From assembly GCA_965203525.1 (NCBI GenBank), contig OZ241898.1:124001-188000 (forward strand): DNA of 64,000 bases, given 5' to 3'. The stretch comes from WTFV01 sp965203525. GTDB lineage: Bacteria; Acidobacteriota; Vicinamibacteria; Vicinamibacterales; UBA8438. The translations under genes were made by a program, and so were the position numbers. Below the pieces are notes generated by a model. That model saw nothing but the letters and a program-made list of their open reading frames with translations, did not search any database and was not told where the DNA came from. The first letter of the stretch is position 1. Each line of letters opens with the position of its first letter. Positions 26,508-35,050 of the stretch are shown piece after piece.

Positions 26508-27104
26508 ATGGATGAACCTGCACGGACGGATGAACCTGCACGGACGGATGAACAGAGCATCTTCAGTGAAGTTCAGAAGGTCATCAGCGGCCTGATGCGG
26601 TTCGACGCCGACAGCCGGGCGAGAATCTACCGCACCGTCGGTACGTTCTTCGGTTTCGATCGCCAGACTCCCGGGGCGACGCCGAACGCCGATCATCGGA
26701 CCACTTCAGGCGAGGACTCGCGAGAACCGCATTTTTCGACTCGCGAGGAAATTTCACCGAAGGATTTCCTGTTTCAGAAGCAGTCCCGCTCGGAGGTCGA
26801 TCGCGTCGTTTGTATCGCGTACTACCTGACGCATCACAGAGCCACGCCTCATTTCAAGACGACTGACGTCAACAAACTCAACACGGAGGCGGCACAGATC
26901 AAACTGTCCAACCCTTCCCAGACCGTTACCAACGCAATGCGCCGTGGTCTGCTGGCGACGGCGACAGGAGGCATGAAGCAGTTGTCCGCGGTAGGGGAAA
27001 AGTACGTGGAAACTCTGCCGGACCACGCCGGCGCACGAGCTCTGCTGTCGACGATGCGATCTCGAAGGCCGCGGAAGAAGCCCGGCGGGAACAACGCCAG
27101 TTGA
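26508..27104 (+). CDS. Defence-island protein of unknown function (198 aa)
   Basis: The N-terminus MDEPARTDEPARTDEQ comes from an 18-bp DNA repeat. A linker follows, then a compact domain at ~85-185 containing SRSEVDRVVCIAYYLTHH, HFKTTDVNKLNTEA and KQLSAVGEKYVETLPD. The order of helices and the K-x-x-S-A-x-G-E-x-Y string suggest a winged-helix-like fold; I recall similar proteins near mobile and defence genes but cannot name the family. It ends 36 bp before the ParA gene, which may be its partner. Confidence 0.6.
   Translation: MDEPARTDEPARTDEQSIFSEVQKVISGLMRFDADSRARIYRTVGTFFGFDRQTPGATPNADHRTTSGEDSREPHFSTREEISPKDFLFQKQSRSEVDRVVCIAYYLTHHRATPHFKTTDVNKLNTEAAQIKLSNPSQTVTNAMRRGLLATATGGMKQLSAVGEKYVETLPDHAGARALLSTMRSRRPRKKPGGNNAS
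26511..26553. repeat. 18-bp tandem repeat at a gene start
   Basis: Unit GATGAACCTGCACGGACG occurs twice (26511, 26529), followed by the first seven bases of a third. It encodes the D-E-P-A-R-T repeats. The period differs from the 72-bp class. Confidence 0.9.
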
Positions 27105-27140
27105 GAAGTTGGCGAAACAAGGCAATCGGAAAGGACGACG

Positions 27141-28142
27141 ATGACCCGACGCCCGACGCGCATAACGATATTCAACCACAAGGGGGGCGTCGGCAAGACG
27201 ACGCTGACGGCCAACATCGCGTTCGCGCTTTCGTCTCTTGGAAAGTCTGTCCTTCTGGTCGACAGCGACCCGCAGTGCAACTTGACGTCCTACCTGTTGT
27301 CCGACGACGTCGTCGATGAGCTTCTCGATAGTTCCAACGATCCGGGCGGAGGGACGATCTGGACCGCGGTCAAGCCGGTTCTTGACAACACGGGCGTCGG
27401 CAGGCTGGTGGACCCGACGATGATCGGCGACGTCGCGTTGCTGCCGGGAGACATCAGGCTTTCGGAGTTCGAGGAGTTCCTCGGAGACGCCTGGGCGGAC
27501 AGCTTCAAGCGCCGCCTCGGCGGGCTGCGCGCGACGTCGTCAATCAGGGATCTCGTATCGCGGCTGCACGAGCAGCGGCCGTTCGACGTGGTCTTCTACG
27601 ACGCCGGACCCAACATCGGCCCCTTGAACAGGGTGCTCTTGCTCGATTCGGACTTCTTTATCGTTCCGGTCGCATGCGATTTGTTTTCGGTGCGCGCGCT
27701 CGCCACTCTGGGCCAGACGCTCAAGAAGTGGATCATGGACGCCGGGACCATCCGATCCATCGCGCCGGACAATGCGACGTTGTTGCGAAGCGAACCGACG
27801 TTTCTGGGGTACATTCCGCAACGATTCAAGGTCTACGGCCAGAAAATGACGGGCGACGCGAGATACCATCTTCGGGAGATTAGAAAGCGGGTTTATGACG
27901 ACGTTTCGTCCGTTTTGCGCAAGATAGACCGGAATCTGGCTCCCGCGGGTTCGACGGATCCGGTGGTCGGAACGGTCAGGGATTTTACCGCAATCGTCCA
28001 GAAGGCGCAGCGGGAGGGTGTCGCGATGTGGGAATGTTCGGCGCGCAACACGGCCCACAAGAAAGCTGCGAGAACTTCGTTCGAGAAAATTGCGTCGTAC
28101 ATTCTGCAAAAGACAACGCAGAATCCAGGCGCGGGTGATTGA
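27141..28142 (+). CDS. ParA/MinD-family ATPase of the defence island
   Basis: The 333-aa protein has the deviant Walker A KGGVGKTT at residues 14-21, switch/Walker B segments LLVDSDPQCNLT and DVVFYDAGPN, and a C-terminal helical tail. ParA ATPases cycle between dimer and monomer to position DNA or complexes. No parB or centromere-like repeats are near, so plasmid partition is unlikely. Between hsdS and hsdR, with the 198-aa protein before it, it may be a regulatory ATPase of the defence module. Confidence 0.8.
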   Translation: MTRRPTRITIFNHKGGVGKTTLTANIAFALSSLGKSVLLVDSDPQCNLTSYLLSDDVVDELLDSSNDPGGGTIWTAVKPVLDNTGVGRLVDPTMIGDVALLPGDIRLSEFEEFLGDAWADSFKRRLGGLRATSSIRDLVSRLHEQRPFDVVFYDAGPNIGPLNRVLLLDSDFFIVPVACDLFSVRALATLGQTLKKWIMDAGTIRSIAPDNATLLRSEPTFLGYIPQRFKVYGQKMTGDARYHLREIRKRVYDDVSSVLRKIDRNLAPAGSTDPVVGTVRDFTAIVQKAQREGVAMWECSARNTAHKKAARTSFEKIASYILQKTTQNPGAGD

Positions 28143-28154
28143 GGAGTGGCGAGC

Positions 28155-28292
28155 GTGCCGGAAGAACTGACGGACAACGATCGTCGGCGCATCGATGGCG
28201 CGATAGGACGTTTTGTCGAGGACAGGCGTTTATTCGAACTTGCCGCCGAGTCTCGAACGTTCCGGATCGGAATTGATGAACGCTGTCTGTAG
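28155..28292 (+). CDS. 45-aa micro-ORF between parA-like gene and hsdR
   Basis: A GTG at 28155 has GAGGAG eight bases upstream and opens 45 codons starting MPEELTDNDRRRIDGAIGRF and ending GIDERCL. The composition is charged and helical, unlike the GC-driven noise of other short frames here. It lies 12 bp after the ParA stop and 12 bp before hsdR, so it is probably co-translated. It could be a small regulator or the start of a lost gene. Confidence 0.5.
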   Translation: MPEELTDNDRRRIDGAIGRFVEDRRLFELAAESRTFRIGIDERCL

Positions 28293-28304
28293 CAGGCGCA
28301 TCCC

Positions 28305-31300
28305 ATGAGCACCCAGACCACGGAGCATGCCTTCGAATCGCACGTCGAGGCGACGCTGTTGCGGCGGGGCTGGCGGCGCGGCGGCCTCGCCGAGTGGGAC
28401 GTCGAGCGGGCGCTGTTCCCGGCGCGGGTCTGCGCGTTCATCGAAGCGACGCAGCCGGAGCCGTGGGCGGCGATGCGGGCGCTGCACGGCGCCGGACTCG
28501 AAGAGCTGCTGGTGGACGCGCTGGTCCGCGAGCTCGACGTGAAGGGCGCGCTGCACGTGCTGCGCCACGGGTTCAAGTTCTACGGCCGGACGTTCCGGCT
28601 GGCGTGGTTCCGGCCCGCGCACGGGCGGAACGACGAGACGCTGGCGTTGTACGGGGAGAACGACCTGACGGTGGCGCGGCAGGTCCCCTGCCATCCCGGC
28701 CGGCGCGACACGGTGGACCTGCTGTTCGCGGTGAACGGGTTGCCGGTGGCGACCTGCGAGCTGAAGAACCCCGCCACCGGCCAGACGTGGCGGAGCGCGG
28801 TGCGGCAGTACCGGGAGGACCGCGATCCGCGCGCGCCGCTGTTCCGGTTCCGGGCGCGGGCGCTGGTCCACTTCGCGGCGGACCCCGACGAGGTGCGCAT
28901 GAGCACGCGGCTCGCCGGCGCGGAGACCCGCTTCCTGCCGTTCAACCGGGGCAGCCGGCCGGGCGCGGTGCAGTGCGGGGCGGGCAATCCGCCGCATCCT
29001 TCCGGGTACCGCACCGGGTACTTCTGGGACGACGTGCTGGCGCGCGACAGTTTTCTCGACGTCCTGGGCCACTTCCTGTTCGTCGAGACCCGGGAGCGGA
29101 AGGTCGAGGACGCGCGGGGCGGCGTGCGGCGGCGCACGGACGAGACGCTGATCTTTCCGCGCTACCACCAGCTCGACGCGGTGCGCGCGCTGGTCGCCGC
29201 GGCGCGGGACGAGGGGGCGGGCCGCAACTACCTGATCCAGCATTCGGCGGGCAGCGGCAAGACCAACAGCATCTCGTGGCTGTCGCACCGTCTCGCGAGC
29301 CTGCACGACGCCGCGGACCGCGGGATCTTCGATTGCGTGGTCGTCGTCACCGATCGCCGCGTCCTCGACCGCCAGCTCCAGGACGCGATCTACCAGATCG
29401 AGCACGCCCAGGGCGTGGTCCGGGCGATCGACCAGGACAGCCGGCAGCTTGCCGACGCCCTGATCGACGGCACCCGGATCGTCGTCACCACGTTGCAGAA
29501 GTTCCCGTTCGTGCTGCGCGGACTGCTGCACGCCGCCGGCGCCGGGTCGCAGGAGGCGGCCACCGCCGGGGAGCGGGCGCGGGCGAAGGCGTGGGAGGCG
29601 GAGATCGCGAAGCGCCGGTACGCCGTGATCATCGACGAGGCGCATTCCAGCCAGACCGGCGAGACGGCGCGCGAGCTGAAGGCCGTTCTCGGCGCGGGGC
29701 CGGCCGGCGGCGGGATGGCGCGGGGCCAGCCGGCGGCGGGAACGGACGCCGCCGAAGATCCCGCCGGCGAACCGGACTGGGAGGACCGCCTGAACGAGGT
29801 GCTGGCCTCGCGGGGCCGGCAGCCGAACCTGTCGTTCTTCGCCTTCACTGCCACGCCGAAGGGGAAGACGCTGGAGCTGTTCGGCCGCCCCGGCGCCCGC
29901 GGCGCGCCGGAGGCGTTCCACGTGTACAGCATGCGGCAGGCGATCGAGGAGGGGTTCATCCTCGACGTGCTGCGCCACTACACGACGTACCGAACCTACT
30001 ACCGGCTCCTCAAGAACGCGGCGGACGATCCGGACCTGCCCCGGAAGAAGGCCGCGCGGGCGCTGGCGAAGTTCATGAGCCTGCACCCGCACAATCTGGA
30101 GCAGAAGACGGAGGTGATCGTCGAGCACTTCCGCCGCTGCGTGAAGCACCGGCTCGACGGCCGGGCGAAGGCGATGGTCGTCACCGCCTCGCGGTTGCAC
30201 GCGGTGCGCTACAAGCTCTCGTTCGAGCGCTATCTGGCCGAGCGCGGCTACACGGACGTCCGGCCCCTGGTCGCGTTCAGCGGCACGGTGCGCGACCCCG
30301 ACACCGGCGTCGAATACACCGAGCCGGGCATGAACGCGGACGCCGCGACCGGCCGTCCCATCGGCGAGGCGGCGCTGCCGGCGCGCTTCGACTCGTCCGA
30401 CTACCAGGTGCTGCTGGTCGCCAACAAGTACCAGACCGGCTTCGACCAGCCGCTGCTGTGCGCGATGTACGTCGACAAGCGGCTCGACGGGGTGCAGGCG
30501 GTGCAGGCGCTCTCGCGGCTCAACCGCACCGCGCCCGGCAAGGACGCGCCGTTCGTTCTCGACTTCGTCAACGACGCCGAGGACGTCTTCCGGGCGTTCA
30601 AGCCGTACTACGACCGCACGGAAGTGGAGGCGGCGTCCGACCCGGCCCGGCTGGAGGCGCTGAAACACGATCTGGACCGCGCCCAGGTGTACTTCCGGAG
30701 CGAGGTCGAAGCGTTCGCCCGCGTGTTCTACAAGCCGCGCGCGCGGCAGAGCGCGGCCGACCACGCCCGTCTGGAGCATCATCTGCAGCCCGCCGTGGAC
30801 CGCTTCCGGGCGATCGCCGAGGACGACGAACGCGAACGGTTCCGCGGTCGGCTGGCCGGATTCGTGCGCCTCTACGCCTACCTGAGCCAGATCCTGCCCT
30901 ACGCCGACCCGGAACAGGAGAAGCTCTACAGCTTCGGCCGGCTCCTGCTGCCGCATCTGCCGCGCGGCCGCGACGAGACGGTGGTGCGGGTCGGGAGCGA
31001 AGTGGCGCTCCAGTACTACCGGCTGGACCGCGTCCACGCCGGCGCCGTCCGGGTGGCGGAGGGCGGGGCGGAGTACGTCTCGACGCCGGCCGAGGTCGGC
31101 ACCGGCCGGGCAGAGGACGAGAAGGCGCCGCTGTCGGCGATCATCGAACTCCTGAACGAGCGGTTCGGGACGCAATTCGACGAAGCGGACCGGCTGTTCT
31201 TCCAGCAGATCAAGGAGAAGGCGTGCGCCAGCGAACTCGTGGTGCGCACCGCGCTCGCGAACTCTCTCGACCGGTTCGCGCTCGGCGTCCGCGGCCTGAT

Positions 31301-31460
31301 CGAAGAGCTGATGATCGAGCGCCTGGGAGAGAACGACCGGATCGTGACCCGCTACGTGTCGGACGAGGCGTTCCAGGGGGCGGCGTTCCCGATCCTGGTG
31401 CGGGAGATCTTCGAGGCGGTGCGGGCCGGGCGGCCGGACAGGGACTTCCAGGCGCCATGA
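28305..31460 (+). CDS. hsdR: Type I restriction endonuclease subunit
   Basis: The 1051-aa HsdR has a PD-ExK nuclease at ~135-155 (D in TVDLLFAVNGLPVA, then CELKN), helicase motif I HSAGSGKTN near residue 313, a DEAH box (IIDEAHSSQ) near 443, and motif III FTATPKGKT. A C-terminal helical assembly domain follows. It translocates and cuts unmethylated DNA together with HsdM and HsdS. The reading frame is intact, unlike hsdS. A Gly/Ala-rich insert (about 460-490) after the DEAH box is unusual and GC-rich. Confidence 0.92.
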   Translation: MSTQTTEHAFESHVEATLLRRGWRRGGLAEWDVERALFPARVCAFIEATQPEPWAAMRALHGAGLEELLVDALVRELDVKGALHVLRHGFKFYGRTFRLAWFRPAHGRNDETLALYGENDLTVARQVPCHPGRRDTVDLLFAVNGLPVATCELKNPATGQTWRSAVRQYREDRDPRAPLFRFRARALVHFAADPDEVRMSTRLAGAETRFLPFNRGSRPGAVQCGAGNPPHPSGYRTGYFWDDVLARDSFLDVLGHFLFVETRERKVEDARGGVRRRTDETLIFPRYHQLDAVRALVAAARDEGAGRNYLIQHSAGSGKTNSISWLSHRLASLHDAADRGIFDCVVVVTDRRVLDRQLQDAIYQIEHAQGVVRAIDQDSRQLADALIDGTRIVVTTLQKFPFVLRGLLHAAGAGSQEAATAGERARAKAWEAEIAKRRYAVIIDEAHSSQTGETARELKAVLGAGPAGGGMARGQPAAGTDAAEDPAGEPDWEDRLNEVLASRGRQPNLSFFAFTATPKGKTLELFGRPGARGAPEAFHVYSMRQAIEEGFILDVLRHYTTYRTYYRLLKNAADDPDLPRKKAARALAKFMSLHPHNLEQKTEVIVEHFRRCVKHRLDGRAKAMVVTASRLHAVRYKLSFERYLAERGYTDVRPLVAFSGTVRDPDTGVEYTEPGMNADAATGRPIGEAALPARFDSSDYQVLLVANKYQTGFDQPLLCAMYVDKRLDGVQAVQALSRLNRTAPGKDAPFVLDFVNDAEDVFRAFKPYYDRTEVEAASDPARLEALKHDLDRAQVYFRSEVEAFARVFYKPRARQSAADHARLEHHLQPAVDRFRAIAEDDERERFRGRLAGFVRLYAYLSQILPYADPEQEKLYSFGRLLLPHLPRGRDETVVRVGSEVALQYYRLDRVHAGAVRVAEGGAEYVSTPAEVGTGRAEDEKAPLSAIIELLNERFGTQFDEADRLFFQQIKEKACASELVVRTALANSLDRFALGVRGLIEELMIERLGENDRIVTRYVSDEAFQGAAFPILVREIFEAVRAGRPDRDFQAP

Positions 31461-31477
31461 CCGTTTCACTGGTCCGT

Positions 31478-31552
31478 TCACGGCGCGCCGCCGCGCAGCT
31501 CGTCGCAGCTCCGCCAGAGGGACGAGTAGATCTGCGATTTCCTGAGGGCCAT
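31478..31552 (-). pseudogene. Scar of a second hsdM: first 24 codons only
   Basis: On the minus strand an ATG at 31552 starts MALRKSQIYSSLWRSCDELR followed by GGAP and a TGA. This is the very conserved N-terminus of another HsdM subfamily (M-A-x-K-K-S-x-L-Y-S-S-L-W-x-S-C-D-E-L-R-G-G-M-D). Similarity ends exactly after GG. It lies 18 bp from the hsdR stop, in opposite orientation. I infer that the present island replaced or cut an older type I system at this spot. Confidence 0.75.
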
Positions 31553-31874
31553 GCGTCGCCGCGCCGCATTATCGGCGGTTCCGCGCGGGGCTTTCAAGCG
31601 CGGCGGCGCGGCGGCGCGGGGAGCGGGATGCGCGTCCCGGTGCAAAACCCGGACGGCCAGGCGGCGGGACCCGGCGGGGGGCGCGAAGCGGCGCGGTCCG
31701 CCGGTGCGTTGCTGCCGCCAACCCCCTGTGGTACCGTCTCGCCATGCGTGCGAAGCGCGTCGCATCGGCCCTCGGCGCGCGCCGCGCCGCCGCGCGGGCG
31801 CGGGCCGCGGGGAGGCTGCCCGCGCCGCGGGACGCCGGGCCGATGCGGGCGCCGCGCGCCGCCGGCGGGCGCCG
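31553..31874. other. No convincing gene
   Basis: About 320 GC-rich bases between the hsdM scar and the transporter. A 44-codon Arg/Ala-rich frame from 31744 overlaps the transporter ATG (ATGA), but its composition is not protein-like. Confidence 0.4.
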
Positions 31875-33353
31875 ATGACGACGCCCGCGCCGTCCGGCTG
31901 GCCGGCCACCGAGGGCGCCCGCGCGGCGACGATCCTCGTCGCTGTCCTGGTGATGGCCGCGGTGCACGCGCTCCCCGAGCCGGCGCCGATCACGCGCGGC
32001 GGCGAGTCGATCGCCCTGACCGCCGACGGCAAGGCGTGCCTCGCGATCCTCGCCTTCGCCATCACCCTGTGGGTGACCGAGGCGGTGCCGTTCGCGGTCA
32101 CCGCGCTCGTCGTCGTCCTGCTCGTGCCGGTCTTCGGGATCGCCGACTATCCGGCGGTGGTCCGGGCCGGCTTCGGCAACCCGCTGATCACCTTCTTCAT
32201 CGGCGTCCTGTTCCTCTCGACCGGCTTCACGCGCTCCGGCCTGGGGACGCGGCTGGTGCTGCACGTGCTGCGCGTGGTCGGGACGCGGACCGACCGCGTG
32301 CTGCTCGGGTTCCTGGTGGTGGGCGCGCTGCTGTCGATGTGGATCACCGACATGGCGGTGGCGGCGCTGCTGCTGCCGCTCGGGGTCGGCGTGCTGCGCG
32401 ACGCGAAGCTGGAGCCGTTGCGGAGCGACTTCGGGCGGGCGCTGATGATCTCCTGCGCGTTCGGGCCGCTGATCGGCGGCATCGGCACGCCGGCCGGCGC
32501 GGGGGCGAACCTGGCGGCGGTCGGCTACCTGCGGGAGCTGGCGGGCGTCGAGGTTTCGTTCGCGCGCTGGATGGCGTACGGCGTGCCGGCGGCGCTGCTG
32601 ATGATCCCGGTCGGCTGGCGGCTGCTGCTGCGCGCGTTCCCGCCGGAGCTCGACCGCCTGCCGATCGGCGACACCGGGATCGCGGACCGGATCGCGGCCC
32701 TCGGACGCCCGTCCCGGCTGGAGATCTGGACGCTGGCGGTCTTCGCGGGGACGATCGCCCTGTGGCTGGCGACGCCGCTGCTCGCGGCGTGGACCGGCGG
32801 GGCGATCGATCCGCCGGCGCAGGCGGTGGCGCTCGGCGGCGGCCTGCTGCTGTTCCTGCCGGGGCTGCGGGTGCTGGTCTGGAAGGAGGCGCAGCGCGAC
32901 ATGGACTGGGGCGGCGTCATCCTGATCGTGGCCGGCCTGTCGCTCGGGGTGATGGTGTTCGAGACCGGCGCCGCCCGCTGGCTGGCGCAGGTGATGCTGG
33001 GGCGGCTGGCGGACGTGCCGGGCGTGCTGCAGCCGTTCGTCATCGTGCTGGTGGTGGCGGCGCTGCACCTGCTGTTCTCGAGCAACACCGTCACCGGGGC
33101 GATCATCATGCCGATCCTGATCGCGCTCGCCCAGGACCTCGGCCTCGACGTCTGGACCATCGCCGCCCCGGCCGCCTTCACCTCGTCGCTCGCCTTCATC
33201 CTGGTGACCGAGAGTCCGACGAACGTGCTGCCGTACTCCGCCGGCTACTTCTCGATCCGCGACATGGCGCGGGTCGGCGTCGCGATGACGGTGGGCGCGG
33301 CGGCGTGCGTCACCGTCGCGGTCGTCACCGTCCGCGCCCTGGCCGGCGGATAG
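31875..33353 (+). CDS. DASS-family (SLC13-like) anion/dicarboxylate transporter
   Basis: The 492-aa product has about 11-12 membrane helices. Two signature regions flank the halves: GIGTPAGAGANLAAVGYL in the first and SSNTVTGAIIMPIL plus VTESPTNVLPYSAGYF in the second, as in divalent anion:Na+ symporters carrying dicarboxylates, citrate or sulfate. The frame is open further upstream but the Arg-rich extension is implausible, so I start at ATG 31875. The next gene is also a transporter for carboxylated substrates. Confidence 0.82.
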   Translation: MTTPAPSGWPATEGARAATILVAVLVMAAVHALPEPAPITRGGESIALTADGKACLAILAFAITLWVTEAVPFAVTALVVVLLVPVFGIADYPAVVRAGFGNPLITFFIGVLFLSTGFTRSGLGTRLVLHVLRVVGTRTDRVLLGFLVVGALLSMWITDMAVAALLLPLGVGVLRDAKLEPLRSDFGRALMISCAFGPLIGGIGTPAGAGANLAAVGYLRELAGVEVSFARWMAYGVPAALLMIPVGWRLLLRAFPPELDRLPIGDTGIADRIAALGRPSRLEIWTLAVFAGTIALWLATPLLAAWTGGAIDPPAQAVALGGGLLLFLPGLRVLVWKEAQRDMDWGGVILIVAGLSLGVMVFETGAARWLAQVMLGRLADVPGVLQPFVIVLVVAALHLLFSSNTVTGAIIMPILIALAQDLGLDVWTIAAPAAFTSSLAFILVTESPTNVLPYSAGYFSIRDMARVGVAMTVGAAACVTVAVVTVRALAGG

Positions 33354-33408
33354 AGCGGATAGAGGAGCAGGGGCAAGGAGCGCTGCCCGTACCCGGAAGG
33401 TTTCACGC

Positions 33409-34968
33409 ATGGCGAAAAGACGACCGGACCGGAAGCCGGCCCCCGCGCGCGCCGGCTTCGTCGAGCGCGCCCTGAACGGCATCGAGACCGTCGGCAACCG
33501 GCTGCCGGACCCGGCGATCCTGTTCCTGCTGCTGCTGGTCCTGACCTGGATCGCCTCCGCCGTCCTGGCCCCGATCGAGTTCGCCGAGACGAACCCGCGC
33601 ACCGGCGAGCCGTTGCGCATCGCCAACCAGCTCACGGGCGCCGCCCTCACCGAGTTCCTGGTGCGGCTGGTGCCCACGTTCACCGGGTTCGCGCCCCTGG
33701 GGGTGGTGCTGGTGGCCCTGCTCGGCGTCGGGGTGGCCGAGAAGACCGGCTTCATCAACGCCGGCCTCAAGCTGATTCTGGGCCGCACGTCGCCGCGCCT
33801 GCTGACCCCGATGCTGATCCTGGCGGCGATCGTCAGCCACACCGCCGCCGACGCCGGTTACGTGCTGGTGATCCCCCTCGGCGGGGTGGTCTTCTACGCG
33901 GCGGGACGGCACCCCCTGGCGGGCATCTCGGCCGCCTTCGCGGGGGTCTCCGGCGGGTTCTCGGCCAACTTCATCCCCTCGGGCATCGACCCCCTGCTGC
34001 AGGGCTTCACCCAGCAGGCGGCGCAGATCCTCGACCCCGACCGGCTGGTCAACCCGCTGAGCAACCTGGGGTTCACCGCCGTCTCGTCGCTCCTCGTCAT
34101 CGGCGTCGGCTGGTATCTGACCGACCGGGTGATCGAGCCGCGCTTGCAGGCGACGCCCATCGACGGCGACCCCGAGGCGATGCCGAAGATGGAGGAGCTG
34201 ACCGCCCGCGACCGCCGCGGATTCGGGGCCGGCATGGCCGCCCTCGCCGCGGGCCTCCTGCTGCTGGTGCTGGCCGCCCTGCCCGCCGGCTCGCCGCTGC
34301 GCGACGCGGAAGGCTCGCTGACCAGCTTCGCGGCGCCGCTGATGGGCATGATGGTGCCCCTCATCTTCCTCCTGTTCCTGATCCCGGGGGTGGTGCACGG
34401 CTACGTCGCGGGCACCGTCAGGACCCACCGCGACGTCGTCGCGGGCATGACCGCCGCGATGGGCACGATGGCCTACTACCTGGTGATGGCCTTCTTCGCC
34501 GCCCAGTTCATCGCCGCGTTCAACAACTCGAACGTCGGCCTGCTGATCGCGCTCAAGGGCGCCAACTTCCTGCGCGACCTCCAACTGCCCCCGCAGGTGA
34601 CCATCGTCGGCATCGTCCTGCTGACCGCCGTCGTCAACCTGTTCGTCGGCTCCGCCTCCGCCAAGTGGGCGCTGCTCTCCAGCATCTTCGTCCCGATGCT
34701 GATGGGGCTCGGCATCGCCCCCGAGCTGACCCAGGCCGCCTATCGCGTCGGCGACAGCGTGACCAACATCGTCACCCCGCTGATGCCGTACTTCCCGCTG
34801 GTCGTCGTCTTCAGCCAGCGCTACGTCAAGACCACCGGCATCGGCACCGTGGTGTCGCTGATGCTGCCCTACTCGGTGGTGCTGCTCGTCACCTGGACCC
34901 TGTTCCTCGTCGCCTACTGGATAACCGGCCTGCCCCTCGGCCTGCAGGCCAGCTACGCGTACCCGTGA
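33409..34968 (+). CDS. AbgT-family transporter
   Basis: The 519-aa protein has the AbgT architecture: NRLPDPAILFLLLLVLTWI near the start, AAIVSHTAADAGYVLVIPLG and GGFSANFIPSGIDPLLQGF in the first half, and NLFVGSASAKWALLSSIFVP in the second. AbgT proteins import p-aminobenzoyl-glutamate (folate salvage) or export antimetabolites. No peptidase abgA/abgB is adjacent, so uptake or efflux cannot be decided. Confidence 0.88.
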   Translation: MAKRRPDRKPAPARAGFVERALNGIETVGNRLPDPAILFLLLLVLTWIASAVLAPIEFAETNPRTGEPLRIANQLTGAALTEFLVRLVPTFTGFAPLGVVLVALLGVGVAEKTGFINAGLKLILGRTSPRLLTPMLILAAIVSHTAADAGYVLVIPLGGVVFYAAGRHPLAGISAAFAGVSGGFSANFIPSGIDPLLQGFTQQAAQILDPDRLVNPLSNLGFTAVSSLLVIGVGWYLTDRVIEPRLQATPIDGDPEAMPKMEELTARDRRGFGAGMAALAAGLLLLVLAALPAGSPLRDAEGSLTSFAAPLMGMMVPLIFLLFLIPGVVHGYVAGTVRTHRDVVAGMTAAMGTMAYYLVMAFFAAQFIAAFNNSNVGLLIALKGANFLRDLQLPPQVTIVGIVLLTAVVNLFVGSASAKWALLSSIFVPMLMGLGIAPELTQAAYRVGDSVTNIVTPLMPYFPLVVVFSQRYVKTTGIGTVVSLMLPYSVVLLVTWTLFLVAYWITGLPLGLQASYAYP

Positions 34969-35050
34969 TCCGGCATCTGGAACGCCGCCGTCCCGCCGTG
35001 CTCCGTTTCCGCGCCGTCCGGCGGGCAACGACACGGCCAGGAGCCGTCAA

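Noticed and set aside
27141..28142. Plasmid partition locus
   Set aside because: No parB, no centromere repeats and no replication gene; the ATPase is embedded in a restriction operon.
31744..31878. 44-codon ORF overlapping the DASS transporter start
   Set aside because: Arg/Ala-only composition and no ribosome site.
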